A stretch of 64,000 bases of DNA from NCBI GenBank assembly GCA_949948895.1, contig CATLHE010000001.1, forward strand, positions 394,776 to 458,775, written 5' to 3'. The notes below the pieces were generated by a model, which saw only the letters and a list, made by a program, of their open reading frames with translations, searched no databases and was not told the DNA's origin. Shown here in pieces: positions 16,543-25,777 of this stretch. Position numbers and translations under genes: made by a program. Positions within the stretch are counted from its first letter, which is position 1. Each line of letters begins with the position of its first letter. This stretch comes from an uncultured Christensenella sp. (GTDB lineage: Bacteria > Bacillota > Clostridia > Christensenellales > Pumilibacteraceae).

Positions 16543-17153
16543 CTATCCGCCTCCGAATCGGTTATCCGTTCTCCCAAAAAGTTTACAGTTGCGCCGAGCG
16601 GCGACAACCGCGCCGCGACATCCGCATCTGTCGGCGCTATCGCAACAAACCCGACGCGCTCGTTAAAAACAATGCTCTCTTGCTTACAGCCCATTCCTCG
16701 CAATAACGGCTGTATTTTCTTGTACGCGTCGCCGTCGCATTCTATCCCGTACGCCGCTTTGATCTCGAAGCCACTAAGCCCCGCCGCGGCGATTACCGAC
16801 TCCGCGCTGTCGCGGTAAGCGTGAGTAAGACCGCCCGCACCAAGCTTTATTCCGCCGAAGTATCTTACTACGGCTATCATGGAGCGTCGAGCGCCGCTCG
16901 ACGCGAGCGCAGTGTAAATGGGCTTGCCTGCCGTGCCCTGCGGCTCTCCGTCGTCGTCGTACCCGAACTCCCGTCCGGCGTCGTCGGCTATAAACGCATA
17001 ACACACGTGCCGCGCGTCGCGATGACGCTTTTTGAGCTCAAGCGCAAATTCTTTCGCCTCGTCGCGCGAACTCGCTCCGCGCGATATGGCGATGAACCGC
17101 GAGCGCTTGACCAGCGTTTCAGTCTCGCCGTCGTTTAATCGGTATAACATCAA
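16539..17153 (-). CDS. yigZ: YigZ/IMPACT family protein
   Basis: A 204-residue member of the YigZ (UPF0029/IMPACT) family. The N-terminal domain carries FIADDAGREFGYDDDGEPQG followed by TAGKPI and RYFGGIKLGAGGL, the family hallmark; the C-terminal ~70 residues match the DUF1949-type ferredoxin-like domain. The biochemical role in bacteria is not settled; the eukaryotic homologue binds the translation regulator GCN1. It overlaps tyrS and ilvE by four bases on each side. Confidence 0.9.
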   Translation of the reverse strand: MMLYRLNDGETETLVKRSRFIAISRGASSRDEAKEFALELKKRHRDARHVCYAFIADDAGREFGYDDDGEPQGTAGKPIYTALASSGARRSMIAVVRYFGGIKLGAGGLTHAYRDSAESVIAAAGLSGFEIKAAYGIECDGDAYKKIQPLLRGMGCKQESIVFNERVGFVAIAPTDADVAARLSPLGATVNFLGERITDSEADR

Positions 17154-18361
17154 TACTTCACTTTGAGCTTGGTCTTTTTACCTTTGCCGAGAACAAACTC
17201 TCGCGCGCCCGTAAAGTCTAAAAGCTTTGCCGCAACGTTATCGACTTTCTTATCGTCTATACGCACGCCGCCGCCCTCGATGAGCCGTCTCGCCTCGCTT
17301 TTGGACGCGCAGACTTTGGTCGCGACCATGATATCTACTACCGTCGTATCGGGCGTCGCGGAGATCTCCGCGGTGGGCATTTCGGAACTTGCGCCCTCGA
17401 AAGCCGCGAGCGCCTGCGATTGTGCTTTTTCCGCTTCCGCTTCGCCGTGTATGAGCTTGACCACTTCGTACGCGAGCCGCTTTTTGGCGTTATTCATGCG
17501 CTCGTCGCGGTGCGCGCAAAGCTCTTTTATTTCGGAAAGCTCCATAAAAGTCAACAGCTTCAAGCAGTTTTCTACTTCTTCGTCGTCCACGTTGCGGAAG
17601 TACTGATACATTTCGTACGGCGTCGCTTTGTTCGCGTCAAGCCACAGCGCGCCCTTTTGGGTCTTGCCCATCTTCTTGCCGTCCTTGGTCTCCAAAAGCG
17701 AACAAGTAAGCGCGTACGCGTCCTTTCTCTCTACGCGGCGGATAAAGTCCGCGCCTGCGAGTATATTGCTCCATTGATCGTTGCCGCCTATCTCGAGCTC
17801 GCAACCGTAATCGGAAAACAACCGCAAAAAGTCGTACGCCTGCATGGGCATGTAGTTAAACTCCAAAAAGCTGAGTCCTTTTTCGAGCCGCGTTTTAAAG
17901 CACTCCGCCGTGAGCATTTTATTCACTGACAGATACGCGCCGTAATCGCGCAAAAAGTCGATATAATTGAGCTTGGTGAGCCAATCGGCGTTATTAACTA
18001 TCCGCGCGGCGTTCTCACCCTCGAAGCTCACAAAACGCGCCAACTGCGGCTTTATCTTTTCCACATTGCCCGCGATCGTTTCTTTGGTCATCATCTGCCG
18101 CATATCGTTGCGGTTGGACGGATCGCCCACCATGGCGGTGCCGCCGCCCACGAGAAGAATGGGCTTATGCCCTGCGCGCTGCAAGTGCGCCGCCGCCATA
18201 AGCGGTATCACGTGACCTATGTGCAAACTGTCGGCGGTCGGATCGAACCCGCAGTAAAAAGTCACCGACTTAGAGCCGAGCATTTTATACAGATCGTCTT
18301 TATAAACCGTTTGCTTTACAAACCCGCGTTCTTCCAAGATATCGAATACGTTTCGTTTCAT
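17150..18361 (-). CDS. tyrS: tyrosyl-tRNA synthetase
   Basis: Class I aminoacyl-tRNA synthetase charging tRNA-Tyr. The 403-residue protein has the HIGH motif in DSLHIGHVIPL, the tyrosine pocket FLEFNYMPMQAYDFL, the KMSKS-equivalent KKMGKTQKGALW and a C-terminal S4 RNA-binding domain (ASKSEARRLIEGGGVRI). This is the TyrZ-like short form. No T-box can be present directly upstream because the previous gene ends one base away; any such control would have to sit at the operon promoter, and none is seen there. Confidence 0.95.
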   Translation of the reverse strand: MKRNVFDILEERGFVKQTVYKDDLYKMLGSKSVTFYCGFDPTADSLHIGHVIPLMAAAHLQRAGHKPILLVGGGTAMVGDPSNRNDMRQMMTKETIAGNVEKIKPQLARFVSFEGENAARIVNNADWLTKLNYIDFLRDYGAYLSVNKMLTAECFKTRLEKGLSFLEFNYMPMQAYDFLRLFSDYGCELEIGGNDQWSNILAGADFIRRVERKDAYALTCSLLETKDGKKMGKTQKGALWLDANKATPYEMYQYFRNVDDEEVENCLKLLTFMELSEIKELCAHRDERMNNAKKRLAYEVVKLIHGEAEAEKAQSQALAAFEGASSEMPTAEISATPDTTVVDIMVATKVCASKSEARRLIEGGGVRIDDKKVDNVAAKLLDFTGAREFVLGKGKKTKLKVKY

Positions 18362-18362
18362 A

Positions 18363-19547
18363 CTATTCTCCGATTTTTGTTTTTATCAGTTCGGCTAATA
18401 TCTTTACGCCCTTCTCGATTCGTTGTACGCTCGAAGACGAAAAGTTGAGCCGCATTGTGTTTCTGCCTCTGCCGTCGGCGTAGAACTCGTTGCCTTGAAT
18501 ATACGCTACGTTTCGTTCCACAGCCTCGGGCAGCATCGCCGCCGCGTCTATATCCTGCGGCAGTTCCGCCCATATAAACAAGCCCCCGTCGGGACGAGTA
18601 TATCGCACCGAACTCGGCATGTATTTATCCAAAGCGTTTAAAAACGCGTCTTTACGCTCGCGATACACCGCTATGTTACGCTCGAGCGTTTTATCAAAAC
18701 ACCCGCGCTTTAAATACTCCGCTACTATCATTTGGCACAGAGCGGGGCTTTGAACGTCCGCGCCCTGCTTGCCTATGGATATTTTGCGTATCACATCTTT
18801 GTCGCCGAACGCCACGGCTACGCGCAACGACGGCGCTATCGTTTTTGAAAAGCTGGTTAAATACACGACGCTTCCGTGCTCGTCAAACGCCTTGAGCGGC
18901 GGAACCTCTTCGCCGTCGTAACGAAGTCTGCCGTACGGATCGTCTTCCAATATGACCGCACCGTACTTCTCGCATAACCGAAGTATGCTTTTTCTATTTT
19001 CGACGGTGTACGTTTTGCCTGTGGGATTGGAAAAAGTTGGCACTACGTACAGCAGCTTAGGGCGGTACGTTTTGAGCTTGGCTTCGAGATCGCTTATGAC
19101 CAAACCGTCTGCGTCCGCGTCTACGCCCACGACGTTTGCTTCGTAAGTTTTTGCTATCTGCAAAAACGCGAGGTACGTGGGGTTTTCGACAAGCACGGTA
19201 TCGCCTTTATTGACAAAAGCTTTGAGCATGAGGTCTATGCCTTGCTGACCTCCGCTTACCACTTGGATGTTTTCGGGCTTTGCTTTAAGTCCCAGCGTTT
19301 CGAGATAGGCAATAAGCCGCTCGTTAAGCTCCGCAACGCCCTCCGTCGGACCGTATTGGAGCAAGCTTACGGCATTTTCGCCCGACAAAAGATCGCGCGC
19401 TATCTCGCGCACCTCGTCTATCGGCAAACACTCCGCAGCGGGCATGCCGCCCGCAAACGAGATAACCTCGGGACGCTTCGTAAGTTTTAATATCTCACGC
19501 GTCGCCGTGCCGTTTAAATTTTTGATTCTGTCGCTGAAATCGTACAT
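18363..19547 (-). CDS. PLP-dependent aminotransferase, class I (LysN/2-aminoadipate type)
   Basis: A 394-residue fold-type I aminotransferase. LLQYGPTEGVAELNERL at the N-terminal side, the PTFSNPTGKTY motif and the PLP lysine in TSFSKTIAPSLRVA are typical of the family that includes 2-aminoadipate and aromatic/branched-chain aminotransferases. Substrate specificity cannot be read from the sequence. TAGGA lies four bases before the ATG, and the gene follows the Gx transporter gene by one base. Confidence 0.85.
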   Translation of the reverse strand: MYDFSDRIKNLNGTATREILKLTKRPEVISFAGGMPAAECLPIDEVREIARDLLSGENAVSLLQYGPTEGVAELNERLIAYLETLGLKAKPENIQVVSGGQQGIDLMLKAFVNKGDTVLVENPTYLAFLQIAKTYEANVVGVDADADGLVISDLEAKLKTYRPKLLYVVPTFSNPTGKTYTVENRKSILRLCEKYGAVILEDDPYGRLRYDGEEVPPLKAFDEHGSVVYLTSFSKTIAPSLRVAVAFGDKDVIRKISIGKQGADVQSPALCQMIVAEYLKRGCFDKTLERNIAVYRERKDAFLNALDKYMPSSVRYTRPDGGLFIWAELPQDIDAAAMLPEAVERNVAYIQGNEFYADGRGRNTMRLNFSSSSVQRIEKGVKILAELIKTKIGE

Positions 19548-19548
19548 T

Positions 19549-20130
19549 CTATCCTACCGCCGACCCGTAAACGGAGTACGGCAATTTTTTGACTATATAA
19601 TACGTTAAAAGTCCCGTGAACGCGCCCGCAAGCAGTCCCGCCGCCATGAGTATGGGAAGCAGTATAACAAGGTCTACGCCCGTGATTGCGCTTGCCATAA
19701 GCACTTGCATGGCATTAAACGCCACCGCGCCGACAAGACTTATCCCCGCTACGGACATCTTGTCGAAAACAAGTTTCATCAAAACGATCTCTACCGTGAG
19801 CGACACAAGCCCCGACGGAACGGAATACATAAGCCCCGTGAGCCCGCCGCCTAGCGTCGCGCCGAGCAGGCATTTGAGTATCATCACCGCATAAGCGTCG
19901 CCCACACCGAGCATGATAAGCGCAAATAACGGCGCGATATTGGACAGCCCGAGTTTTGCGCCGGGCGCCAACGGGAACGACGGCAACGCGCTCTCTATAA
20001 GCGATACGACCAGCGCGACCGCAACAAGAAAAGCTATCGCGGTAAGCCGCCTCGTATCATTGCGCTCGCCTCGCTTGGGCGCGCCCGCGGGTTTCATGCA
20101 AACGCTCTTACTTAACGGGAGTTTTTTCAT
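19549..20130 (-). CDS. Gx transporter family membrane protein
   Basis: A membrane protein of about 193 residues and five to six helices, resembling the Gx transporter family once labelled heptaprenyl diphosphate synthase component I, an ECF S-component-like fold. Signature stretches are SLIESALPSFPLAPGAKLGL, SNIAPLFALIMLG and KCLLGATLGGGL. I start it at the ATG at 20130, overlapping the NusG-II gene by four bases; the tracked start at 20277 lies inside that gene. The cargo is unknown. Linkage to a NusG-II protein and ApbE recurs in Firmicutes and points to flavin or redox-chain work at the membrane. Confidence 0.82.
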   Translation of the reverse strand: MKKLPLSKSVCMKPAGAPKRGERNDTRRLTAIAFLVAVALVVSLIESALPSFPLAPGAKLGLSNIAPLFALIMLGVGDAYAVMILKCLLGATLGGGLTGLMYSVPSGLVSLTVEIVLMKLVFDKMSVAGISLVGAVAFNAMQVLMASAITGVDLVILLPILMAAGLLAGAFTGLLTYYIVKKLPYSVYGSAVG

Positions 20131-20513
20131 TGTCTTCCAAGCTCCCAATCGAGATCGCCCTTGCCGTTTATCGTTATAACAAAGTTGTTCGGCAAGCAAA
20201 CTATGCTCTGTCCCGCGCGGCTTATTTTGCCCGTATGTTCGCACGTTCCGTCGCGGCAATCGGAATCGGTCACCCATACATAACCGTCTTTTATGTGCAC
20301 GGTCATATGTTCGAGTTTTATTTCCGCATTCTTGCCGAGCGAATACTCATGGCTTACGCCGTTTTCGGTAATGACGACCGTCTCGGCGGACGGAGCTCGA
20401 AACACCAACCACGATATGACGCCGATAAGCGCCGCCAAGACCGCGACTATGACTGCGTCGATAACGGTGAACGGCTTTGATTTTTTTACGCGTTTTACGG
20501 TTTCAAGGTTCAT
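20127..20513 (-). CDS. NusG domain II-containing membrane protein
   Basis: A 128-residue protein with one N-terminal membrane helix (VIDAVIVAVLAALIGVISWLV) and an external NusG-II domain: SLGKNAEIKLEHMTVHIKDGYVWV followed by DSDCRDGTCEHTG, SIVCLPNNFVITI. The conserved Cys pair in DCRDGTC is typical. Its function is unknown, but it is regularly found with Gx transporters and ApbE. It overlaps apbE by four bases. Confidence 0.85.
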   Translation of the reverse strand: MNLETVKRVKKSKPFTVIDAVIVAVLAALIGVISWLVFRAPSAETVVITENGVSHEYSLGKNAEIKLEHMTVHIKDGYVWVTDSDCRDGTCEHTGKISRAGQSIVCLPNNFVITINGKGDLDWELGRQ

Positions 20514-21697
20514 ACGCCGCTCTCTATATCATCGACTCGTTCGTAGGCTTTATAGCCGTCGTACTCGTCGGTTTTATACAGTTCAACGTTGCCTACGATT
20601 ATAAACCTTTTTTCGGTAAAAATCAACCCTTTGTAGCCGACCTTTTGCAAAAGCCTCGCGCCATCGGCAAGCCCGAGCGCGACTACGGCGGTAGCAAGCA
20701 CGTCGCACATGGCGCTGCTCTTGCCGATAACGGTAGCCGATATCACGTTATCGCCCGCATTTTTCCATTGCCCGTCCGAATATATAAGCCCTGCGGGAAC
20801 GCCGGACGGCGTTATTATGTGCGGCACAAAAACCTCGTTATCGCCCGCGCCATCATATATGTAATATCTCATATAGTCGCCGGAAGTCACCGCCGACGCG
20901 TCGCCTTTTTCCGTAAACGCGCAAACGTACCCGCGCGCAAGCGTCTCGGCGGCGCGCGGTCTTGGCGACACTACGCCCACCCTCCAATCGCTTTTATTTC
21001 CGCGTTCTATGTAGCTTCCGTAAAAATACGCGTTGCCCGAAATATCGAGGAGCGCGGAGCTAATATCGTACTCTTTTAATATCTCCACGCATTTATCGAC
21101 GGCGTAGCCCTTGGCGATACCGCCGAAATCGAGTTTGACGCGCGCATCGGACTTTACGAGATAGTACTTGCCGTCGCGCTCGAATGCGTCTATATGCTCA
21201 ACGCCGCAGTATTCGAGCGCGCTTTGCACTTCTTCTACGGTAGGCAGACTTAGCGGCGAAACATGCGTTCCGTCTATACTCGGACGATATTCCGCCAGTG
21301 ACTCCGCATCCACGTGCCAAAGCTCGGCAAGCGGCATTATCGTCGGGTCGTACGCGCCGTCGGTGAGCGCGGCGTATTCTTTTGCTTCAATAAAAATCTT
21401 ATAACAGTGTTCGCCCACTTCTATATCGGCGTTTGCTCCCGACGCATTGAACTTTGCGACATCGCTATCCGCCCGCGTAGTCGAGCACTGCTTGTTGATA
21501 TCGGAAATAACGCCGCACATCCTTTGATAAGCGTACTCGGCGCGTCCGCCCATTATGCGCGCGGAAAACATAATATCGCCCGAAAACGCTTCCACTTCGC
21601 CGAACACGGTGTAACCGCTCGCGGCACAGCCGAAAACGCCGAAAACGGCAAACATCACGGCGAGCGCGGCGCATATTGTCGAAAACAATTTTTTCAC
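20510..21697 (-). CDS. apbE: FAD:protein FMN transferase (ApbE), lipoprotein
   Basis: ApbE attaches FMN covalently to threonine residues of exported redox proteins. The 395-residue protein starts with a lipoprotein signal peptide ending in FGVFGC, so it acts outside the membrane. The core shows YAYQRMCGVI, AYDPTIMPL, the KLDFGGIAKGYAVD motif and ALLDISGN, and late ATAVVALG. The start codon is GTG at 21697, six bases after a TATAAT box and without a Shine-Dalgarno sequence. It heads a nine-gene operon; no FMN-binding target protein is encoded in the window. Confidence 0.92.
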   Translation of the reverse strand: MKKLFSTICAALAVMFAVFGVFGCAASGYTVFGEVEAFSGDIMFSARIMGGRAEYAYQRMCGVISDINKQCSTTRADSDVAKFNASGANADIEVGEHCYKIFIEAKEYAALTDGAYDPTIMPLAELWHVDAESLAEYRPSIDGTHVSPLSLPTVEEVQSALEYCGVEHIDAFERDGKYYLVKSDARVKLDFGGIAKGYAVDKCVEILKEYDISSALLDISGNAYFYGSYIERGNKSDWRVGVVSPRPRAAETLARGYVCAFTEKGDASAVTSGDYMRYYIYDGAGDNEVFVPHIITPSGVPAGLIYSDGQWKNAGDNVISATVIGKSSAMCDVLATAVVALGLADGARLLQKVGYKGLIFTEKRFIIVGNVELYKTDEYDGYKAYERVDDIESGV

Positions 21698-21703
21698 ACT
21701 ATA

Positions 21704-21731
21704 ATTATATCATCGATTCGCCAAAAGTCAA
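21704..21731 (-). promoter_or_regulatory. promoter of the apbE operon (leaderless GTG)
   Basis: TTGACT (21726-21731), a 16-base spacer and a perfect TATAAT (21704-21709) are followed by six bases and the GTG start. No ribosome binding site can fit between them. Confidence 0.75.
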
Positions 21732-21828
21732 TGACTTTAAAAGCTTCGCTGTTATATGGGCTTTACGCTTTTGCAATATTCTTGCCGATTTTTCTACAAC
21801 ATACGCCTTTATTTTGGCAAGCGTTCGC

Positions 21829-21857
21829 TTGATTTGAATGACAAAAAATGCTATACT
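21829..21857 (+). promoter_or_regulatory. promoter of birA (leaderless)
   Basis: TTGATT (21829-21834), a 17-base spacer and TATACT (21852-21857) are followed by six bases and the ATG at 21864. It diverges from the apbE promoter about 100 bases away. Confidence 0.75.
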
Positions 21858-21863
21858 TTTATC

Positions 21864-22592
21864 ATGACGATAAACTCCGAATACATACGGAAACTGACCG
21901 GCTTTAAAGTATACGCCGTTAAACGCTGTAACGCGACGTTCGACGATATAGGCGAAAACGACGCTATAATCGCGCTCAGCCAAAACCACGGCGCAGGGCG
22001 CGGCGATCATACGTTTTACTCTCCGCCCGGAGGACTGTACATAGTCATGCGCGAGCGCGGACTGTCCATAGATCCGCACACGCTCACCCCTGCCGTCGGG
22101 CTTGCCGTTCACGATACCGTAAAGTCGGTGCTTGGCGTAGAGACAAGGCTCAAATGGGTCAACGACGTAATGCTCGGCAATAAAAAAATATGCGGCATTC
22201 TGTGCCGTTCGCCGCGACGCGCCGAATATCTTATCGGCATGGGCATAAACTACGCGACCGATATCGCCGCGCTCATGAAAGCGGGACTTACAGAAGCGGG
22301 AACGCTCAACGCGCCCGAAAAACTCGCTACGGAATTTTGCGCGCAGCTCATCAGAAACGTACACCTCGCCGCACTCTCGCCATTCGACTACGTAAGGTAC
22401 AACGACCTTTGCGACACCGTCGGCAAGATGATAAGCTTTACCCAAAACGGCATCACAGTACAGGGCTTTGCCGAAGGAATTGAAACGGACGGCACGCTCA
22501 TAGTAAGGATCGGCAAAGCCACCGTCGCGGTCGACGCGGGCGAAGTATCGATAGTCCGCGAAATCCCGCCGCAGGCGCTGGCAAACATGTAA
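21864..22592 (+). CDS. birA: biotin--[acetyl-CoA-carboxylase] ligase
   Basis: Biotin protein ligase that activates biotin with ATP and transfers it to the biotin carboxyl carrier protein. About 242 residues, with no N-terminal DNA-binding domain, so it is not expected to be a repressor. The catalytic region shows ALSQNHGAGRGDHTFYSPPGG (the GRGxxx biotinyl-AMP loop), LKWVNDVMLGNKKICGIL and GMGINYA, then a small C-terminal SH3-like domain. The start at 21864 is chosen because it lies six bases after a -10 box and begins the conserved region; the tracked start at 21756 would lie upstream of the promoter. Confidence 0.92.
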   Translation: MTINSEYIRKLTGFKVYAVKRCNATFDDIGENDAIIALSQNHGAGRGDHTFYSPPGGLYIVMRERGLSIDPHTLTPAVGLAVHDTVKSVLGVETRLKWVNDVMLGNKKICGILCRSPRRAEYLIGMGINYATDIAALMKAGLTEAGTLNAPEKLATEFCAQLIRNVHLAALSPFDYVRYNDLCDTVGKMISFTQNGITVQGFAEGIETDGTLIVRIGKATVAVDAGEVSIVREIPPQALANM

Positions 22593-22610
22593 CGAGTAGA
22601 TCCATAATAC

Positions 22611-22642
22611 AAAAAAGCGTCGGTATATAGCCGACGTTTTTT
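22611..22642 (+). terminator. bidirectional terminator between birA and the GT2 gene
   Basis: AAAAAAG, stem CGTCGG / CCGACG with a seven-base loop, then TTTTTT. The A and T tracts on both sides let it serve both convergent genes. Confidence 0.85.
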
Positions 22643-22668
22643 AATAGATTCTCCGGACTCTCACCCAT

Positions 22669-23694
22669 TTAACCGAGTTTGATTTTTTTACACAGTGTTT
22701 TATACGCTTTACGCATAAACACGGCGCGAGGTCGCCACGGCAACAGATATACCCAAGGCAGGTACGAGCGATATCGCAGCTTTTTGTATAAATTTTTATC
22801 GAAAGCCTTGATATGATCCCACATGGCTTTAAGCGCCGCCTTGCGCTCTTTTGATACTTTCGCGCCGCAAAAGAACGACGAATTGACGACCATGACGAAC
22901 AGACTGTGGATCATGTAATCGTATAAGCCGTCGGGCAGTTTTTTCAAGGTATCGAGATCGTAATACTCGATCATATCGTGCGTCACTCGGAGCTGTTGTT
23001 CGTACCGTTCGACAAACACGTCTATGTTTACAGACTGATCGGCTCTGCCGATAAAATAATGATAAAGATCGGCGTCGACGTAAAATAAAGTTTTTACATA
23101 CGGTAACGGCTGATACGCGAAGATATTATCTACGTAAAAAGTATGCTCGGGCAAAACGAGTCCCGCCTCTTTCAAGACCGAAAGCTTGTACATTAGCGCG
23201 TGCATGAGCAGCATTTTGCTCATGCGGAATTTCTTTGCGCTCTCCCACCCGCATAAAACATTTACGGGCAAGTGTTCGTTAAATCTCGAAACGTAAAACG
23301 TTCCGTCCTCTACGTGATCGTATATGAAATTTGTTACGTAAAGATCGGGCTCTACTCCGTTTTCCGTATTCCGTTTTAAAACCGCCAAAAGCTCTTTCAA
23401 CGCGTCGGCGTCAAGCCAATCGTCCGAATCGACGACTTTAAAATACACGCCCGTAGCGGCTTTTATGCCCGCGTTGACGCCCGAACCGTGACCGCCGTTT
23501 TCTTTATCCACCACGCGCACGATATCGGGATACTTTTTAGCATACTCGTCGGCAATGGCAAGCGTGCCGTCGGTAGACCCGTCGTTCACAATAACAATCT
23601 CCACGTCGTCGCCGCCGACGAGCAGACTGTCTATACACTTATTCAGATACTGTGCAGAGTTATAGCACGGTACGGTAAAGGTTATCAGCTTCAT
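22669..23694 (-). CDS. glycosyltransferase family 2
   Basis: A 341-residue GT-A-fold glycosyltransferase. The N-terminal half has VPCYNSAQYLNKCIDSLL, DVEIVIVNDGSTDGT and the metal-binding DSDDWLD motif. The C-terminal third is basic and hydrophobic, consistent with membrane association, and ends in a Lys-rich tail. It likely builds a cell-surface glycan; donor and acceptor are unknown. It follows the GPH transporter gene by 56 bases and may be read from the same transcript. The ribosome binding site is weak. Confidence 0.88.
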   Translation of the reverse strand: MKLITFTVPCYNSAQYLNKCIDSLLVGGDDVEIVIVNDGSTDGTLAIADEYAKKYPDIVRVVDKENGGHGSGVNAGIKAATGVYFKVVDSDDWLDADALKELLAVLKRNTENGVEPDLYVTNFIYDHVEDGTFYVSRFNEHLPVNVLCGWESAKKFRMSKMLLMHALMYKLSVLKEAGLVLPEHTFYVDNIFAYQPLPYVKTLFYVDADLYHYFIGRADQSVNIDVFVERYEQQLRVTHDMIEYYDLDTLKKLPDGLYDYMIHSLFVMVVNSSFFCGAKVSKERKAALKAMWDHIKAFDKNLYKKLRYRSYLPWVYLLPWRPRAVFMRKAYKTLCKKIKLG

Positions 23695-23750
23695 ATTCTT
23701 GTTTGTAATCCTTTACGCTTTTGTGTGTTTCTATACCGTCCGCAGCTTTA

Positions 23751-25745
23751 TCATTCGATCGCAGGTTTCCCGTATTTTGTGCGAACGGCGTTGAATTCCG
23801 CAAGCGTCTTAGCCTCTTTGGCTTCGAGTTTTGCGGCCTTCGCTTCTTTTTTGGCTTCGAGCTTAGCCTTTTGCTCGTCGTCGAGCATATCGTACTTTCT
23901 TTGTTTTTCGGCAAGACGCTCTTCGCGTTTTTTATCCGCCGCGGCTTTTTTTGCTTCCGCGGCGACGCGCTTGATCTCCAAACGCTTTTGATATTCGGCT
24001 TCTTCCTTCTCGAAGTCCAAACCTTTCTTTTCGCAACGCGATCTCAGCTCAGCTATCCTGGCTTTTTCGGACTGCTCCGCCGCTTCGCGCTCCTCGCGTT
24101 CCAAAGTCTCCATCGGGTCTATGTACTCTACGCCGTCCGCTTCCGCTTTTGCCATGCGGTTCTGCTTGATGGCGCGCTTGTCGATCGAGCCGAACTTTTC
24201 GACGCCCATGAATATAAACAGTATGACGATAGCCACATAGCACAGCGTTTCCGCGCCGATAAACAGCCACGGCATTGCCGTTTGTATAAGCTCGGTGGGC
24301 GCGGCGTTGGGATCGTAACCGACAAGCCCGAGCACGCCGTTGAGTATACCCGTAGCTATACCCGTCATACCTGCCATTATAGCTCCGTAAATCGTCATTG
24401 TCAAGCCGTCGGTACGAACTTCGTGCACGGCTTCCTGATGATCGAGTACATCTGCAAGAAGCGCGAGCGACAAATACATCGCGGGAGTGGAGCCGAGCGC
24501 TTTTAAAACGAACGACGCGACTACTACGGTAAAGTTTGTGGGCGCTATAAAGCCTATCGCGCCGCCTATGACGGACAGTATAGACCCGAACAAGATCGAT
24601 CTGCCTTTTCCAACCTTATTGGCGAGCGGCCAAGCAATAAACATGCCGAGCGCGGTTGGTATCGCGCCCACTATCGACATCGTGCCGCTGTACGTTCCGC
24701 CTATCGCGTTGGAGTAATTGCCGTTGGCATCGTGGAACATTTCTTGACAGTAGTATATTTGCGATACGTTCTTGACCATACCGCCGAGCTGATACAGGAA
24801 GAAGAATACTATTATTATCCACCAATACTTGTCTTTAAAGCATACCCTTGCCTGCTCGGATATCCGCGCGGCGGGCTTTTTGTCGCTTTCCGACGAGGTA
24901 AACGATTCTTCGGTTATGCGCTCGCGCGTAAAGTAGTACTCGACGATAATGCCTATCACGTTGAGCACGAGTATCGCGATAATAAATATTTTCCAATGAT
25001 TATACGACGACAGCTGATCGTAAATTATAGCGCCGCCCTCGCCGTGCGTGTAGTAAAGTATCTTGCCCGCTTCGCTAAGCACGGGGAAACTGTCCGCCGC
25101 CGTCGGGCTCATATCGTATACAAAAAGATTGCCCAAAAAGAACGGCAGGATCATCGAGCACAAGCCCATTGCCGCAAGCGCCGTCGCATTGGATATGGTT
25201 GCCAATAGCGACCTGTCTTTGCTGTTTCTCGTGGAAAGATTGACGAGCGCCGAGTGCGAAGTATAATAGAACGGATAAGCTACGGCAAACCACAGGTTAT
25301 ACCCCATGGCGAGAAGTATCGCGGCGGTCATTTGCTTGGACGCCGAAGAATCGGCGTTTGCAAACGGCGTAAACACGAAAGTGACAAGTAGCGCGAGTAT
25401 GCCCAGCGGAATAGCGAGAAGCAACAGCGGTCTCGCTTTGCCCGCTTTCGTTTTGTTTCTGTCCATGAGCCGCCCGACGACTATATTGCCGAGCACTACC
25501 AAAATGACGGAAACCACAGGCAATAGCGTCATAAACATTTTACCCCACGCGCCCCAATTATTTATATCGAGCACGTCGGTCATGTACTTATTGAGATACC
25601 CTGCGAGCACCGAGTTCGCAAGCAAAGCAAGCGTCGGACCTATAAAGTACCCGAGTCCGCCCTCCGGAAATATCTTCACGTTTGCGGACTTGACTTTTGT
25701 CGAGAGCAGTGATTTTTCGAATATGCTCTTGCCGCTCTTAGCCAT
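23751..25745 (-). CDS. GPH-family sugar:cation symporter with coiled-coil tail
   Basis: A major-facilitator-type transporter of the glycoside-pentoside-hexuronide group. About 520 residues carry 12 membrane helices with family features such as GYFIGPTLALLANS, GRLMDRNKTKAGKARP and PALFY-like HSALVNLSTRNSKDRS. By position next to the rhamnosidase genes it probably imports rhamnose or rhamnose-containing glycosides. The protein is 664 residues, about 150 longer than usual: the C-terminus is an extreme Lys/Glu/Ala coiled coil (EAKAAKLEAKEAKTLAEF) facing the cytoplasm. It has its own promoter and an AGGAG ribosome binding site. Confidence 0.88.
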   Translation of the reverse strand: MAKSGKSIFEKSLLSTKVKSANVKIFPEGGLGYFIGPTLALLANSVLAGYLNKYMTDVLDINNWGAWGKMFMTLLPVVSVILVVLGNIVVGRLMDRNKTKAGKARPLLLLAIPLGILALLVTFVFTPFANADSSASKQMTAAILLAMGYNLWFAVAYPFYYTSHSALVNLSTRNSKDRSLLATISNATALAAMGLCSMILPFFLGNLFVYDMSPTAADSFPVLSEAGKILYYTHGEGGAIIYDQLSSYNHWKIFIIAILVLNVIGIIVEYYFTRERITEESFTSSESDKKPAARISEQARVCFKDKYWWIIIVFFFLYQLGGMVKNVSQIYYCQEMFHDANGNYSNAIGGTYSGTMSIVGAIPTALGMFIAWPLANKVGKGRSILFGSILSVIGGAIGFIAPTNFTVVVASFVLKALGSTPAMYLSLALLADVLDHQEAVHEVRTDGLTMTIYGAIMAGMTGIATGILNGVLGLVGYDPNAAPTELIQTAMPWLFIGAETLCYVAIVILFIFMGVEKFGSIDKRAIKQNRMAKAEADGVEYIDPMETLEREEREAAEQSEKARIAELRSRCEKKGLDFEKEEAEYQKRLEIKRVAAEAKKAAADKKREERLAEKQRKYDMLDDEQKAKLEAKKEAKAAKLEAKEAKTLAEFNAVRTKYGKPAIE

Positions 25746-25777
25746 TTTCTCCTATTCTCCTTTTTTCGGCTGTTTGT

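Noticed and set aside
21756-21863. Longer birA start at 21756
   Set aside because: It would place the start codon upstream of the best promoter and add a non-conserved hydrophobic N-terminus.
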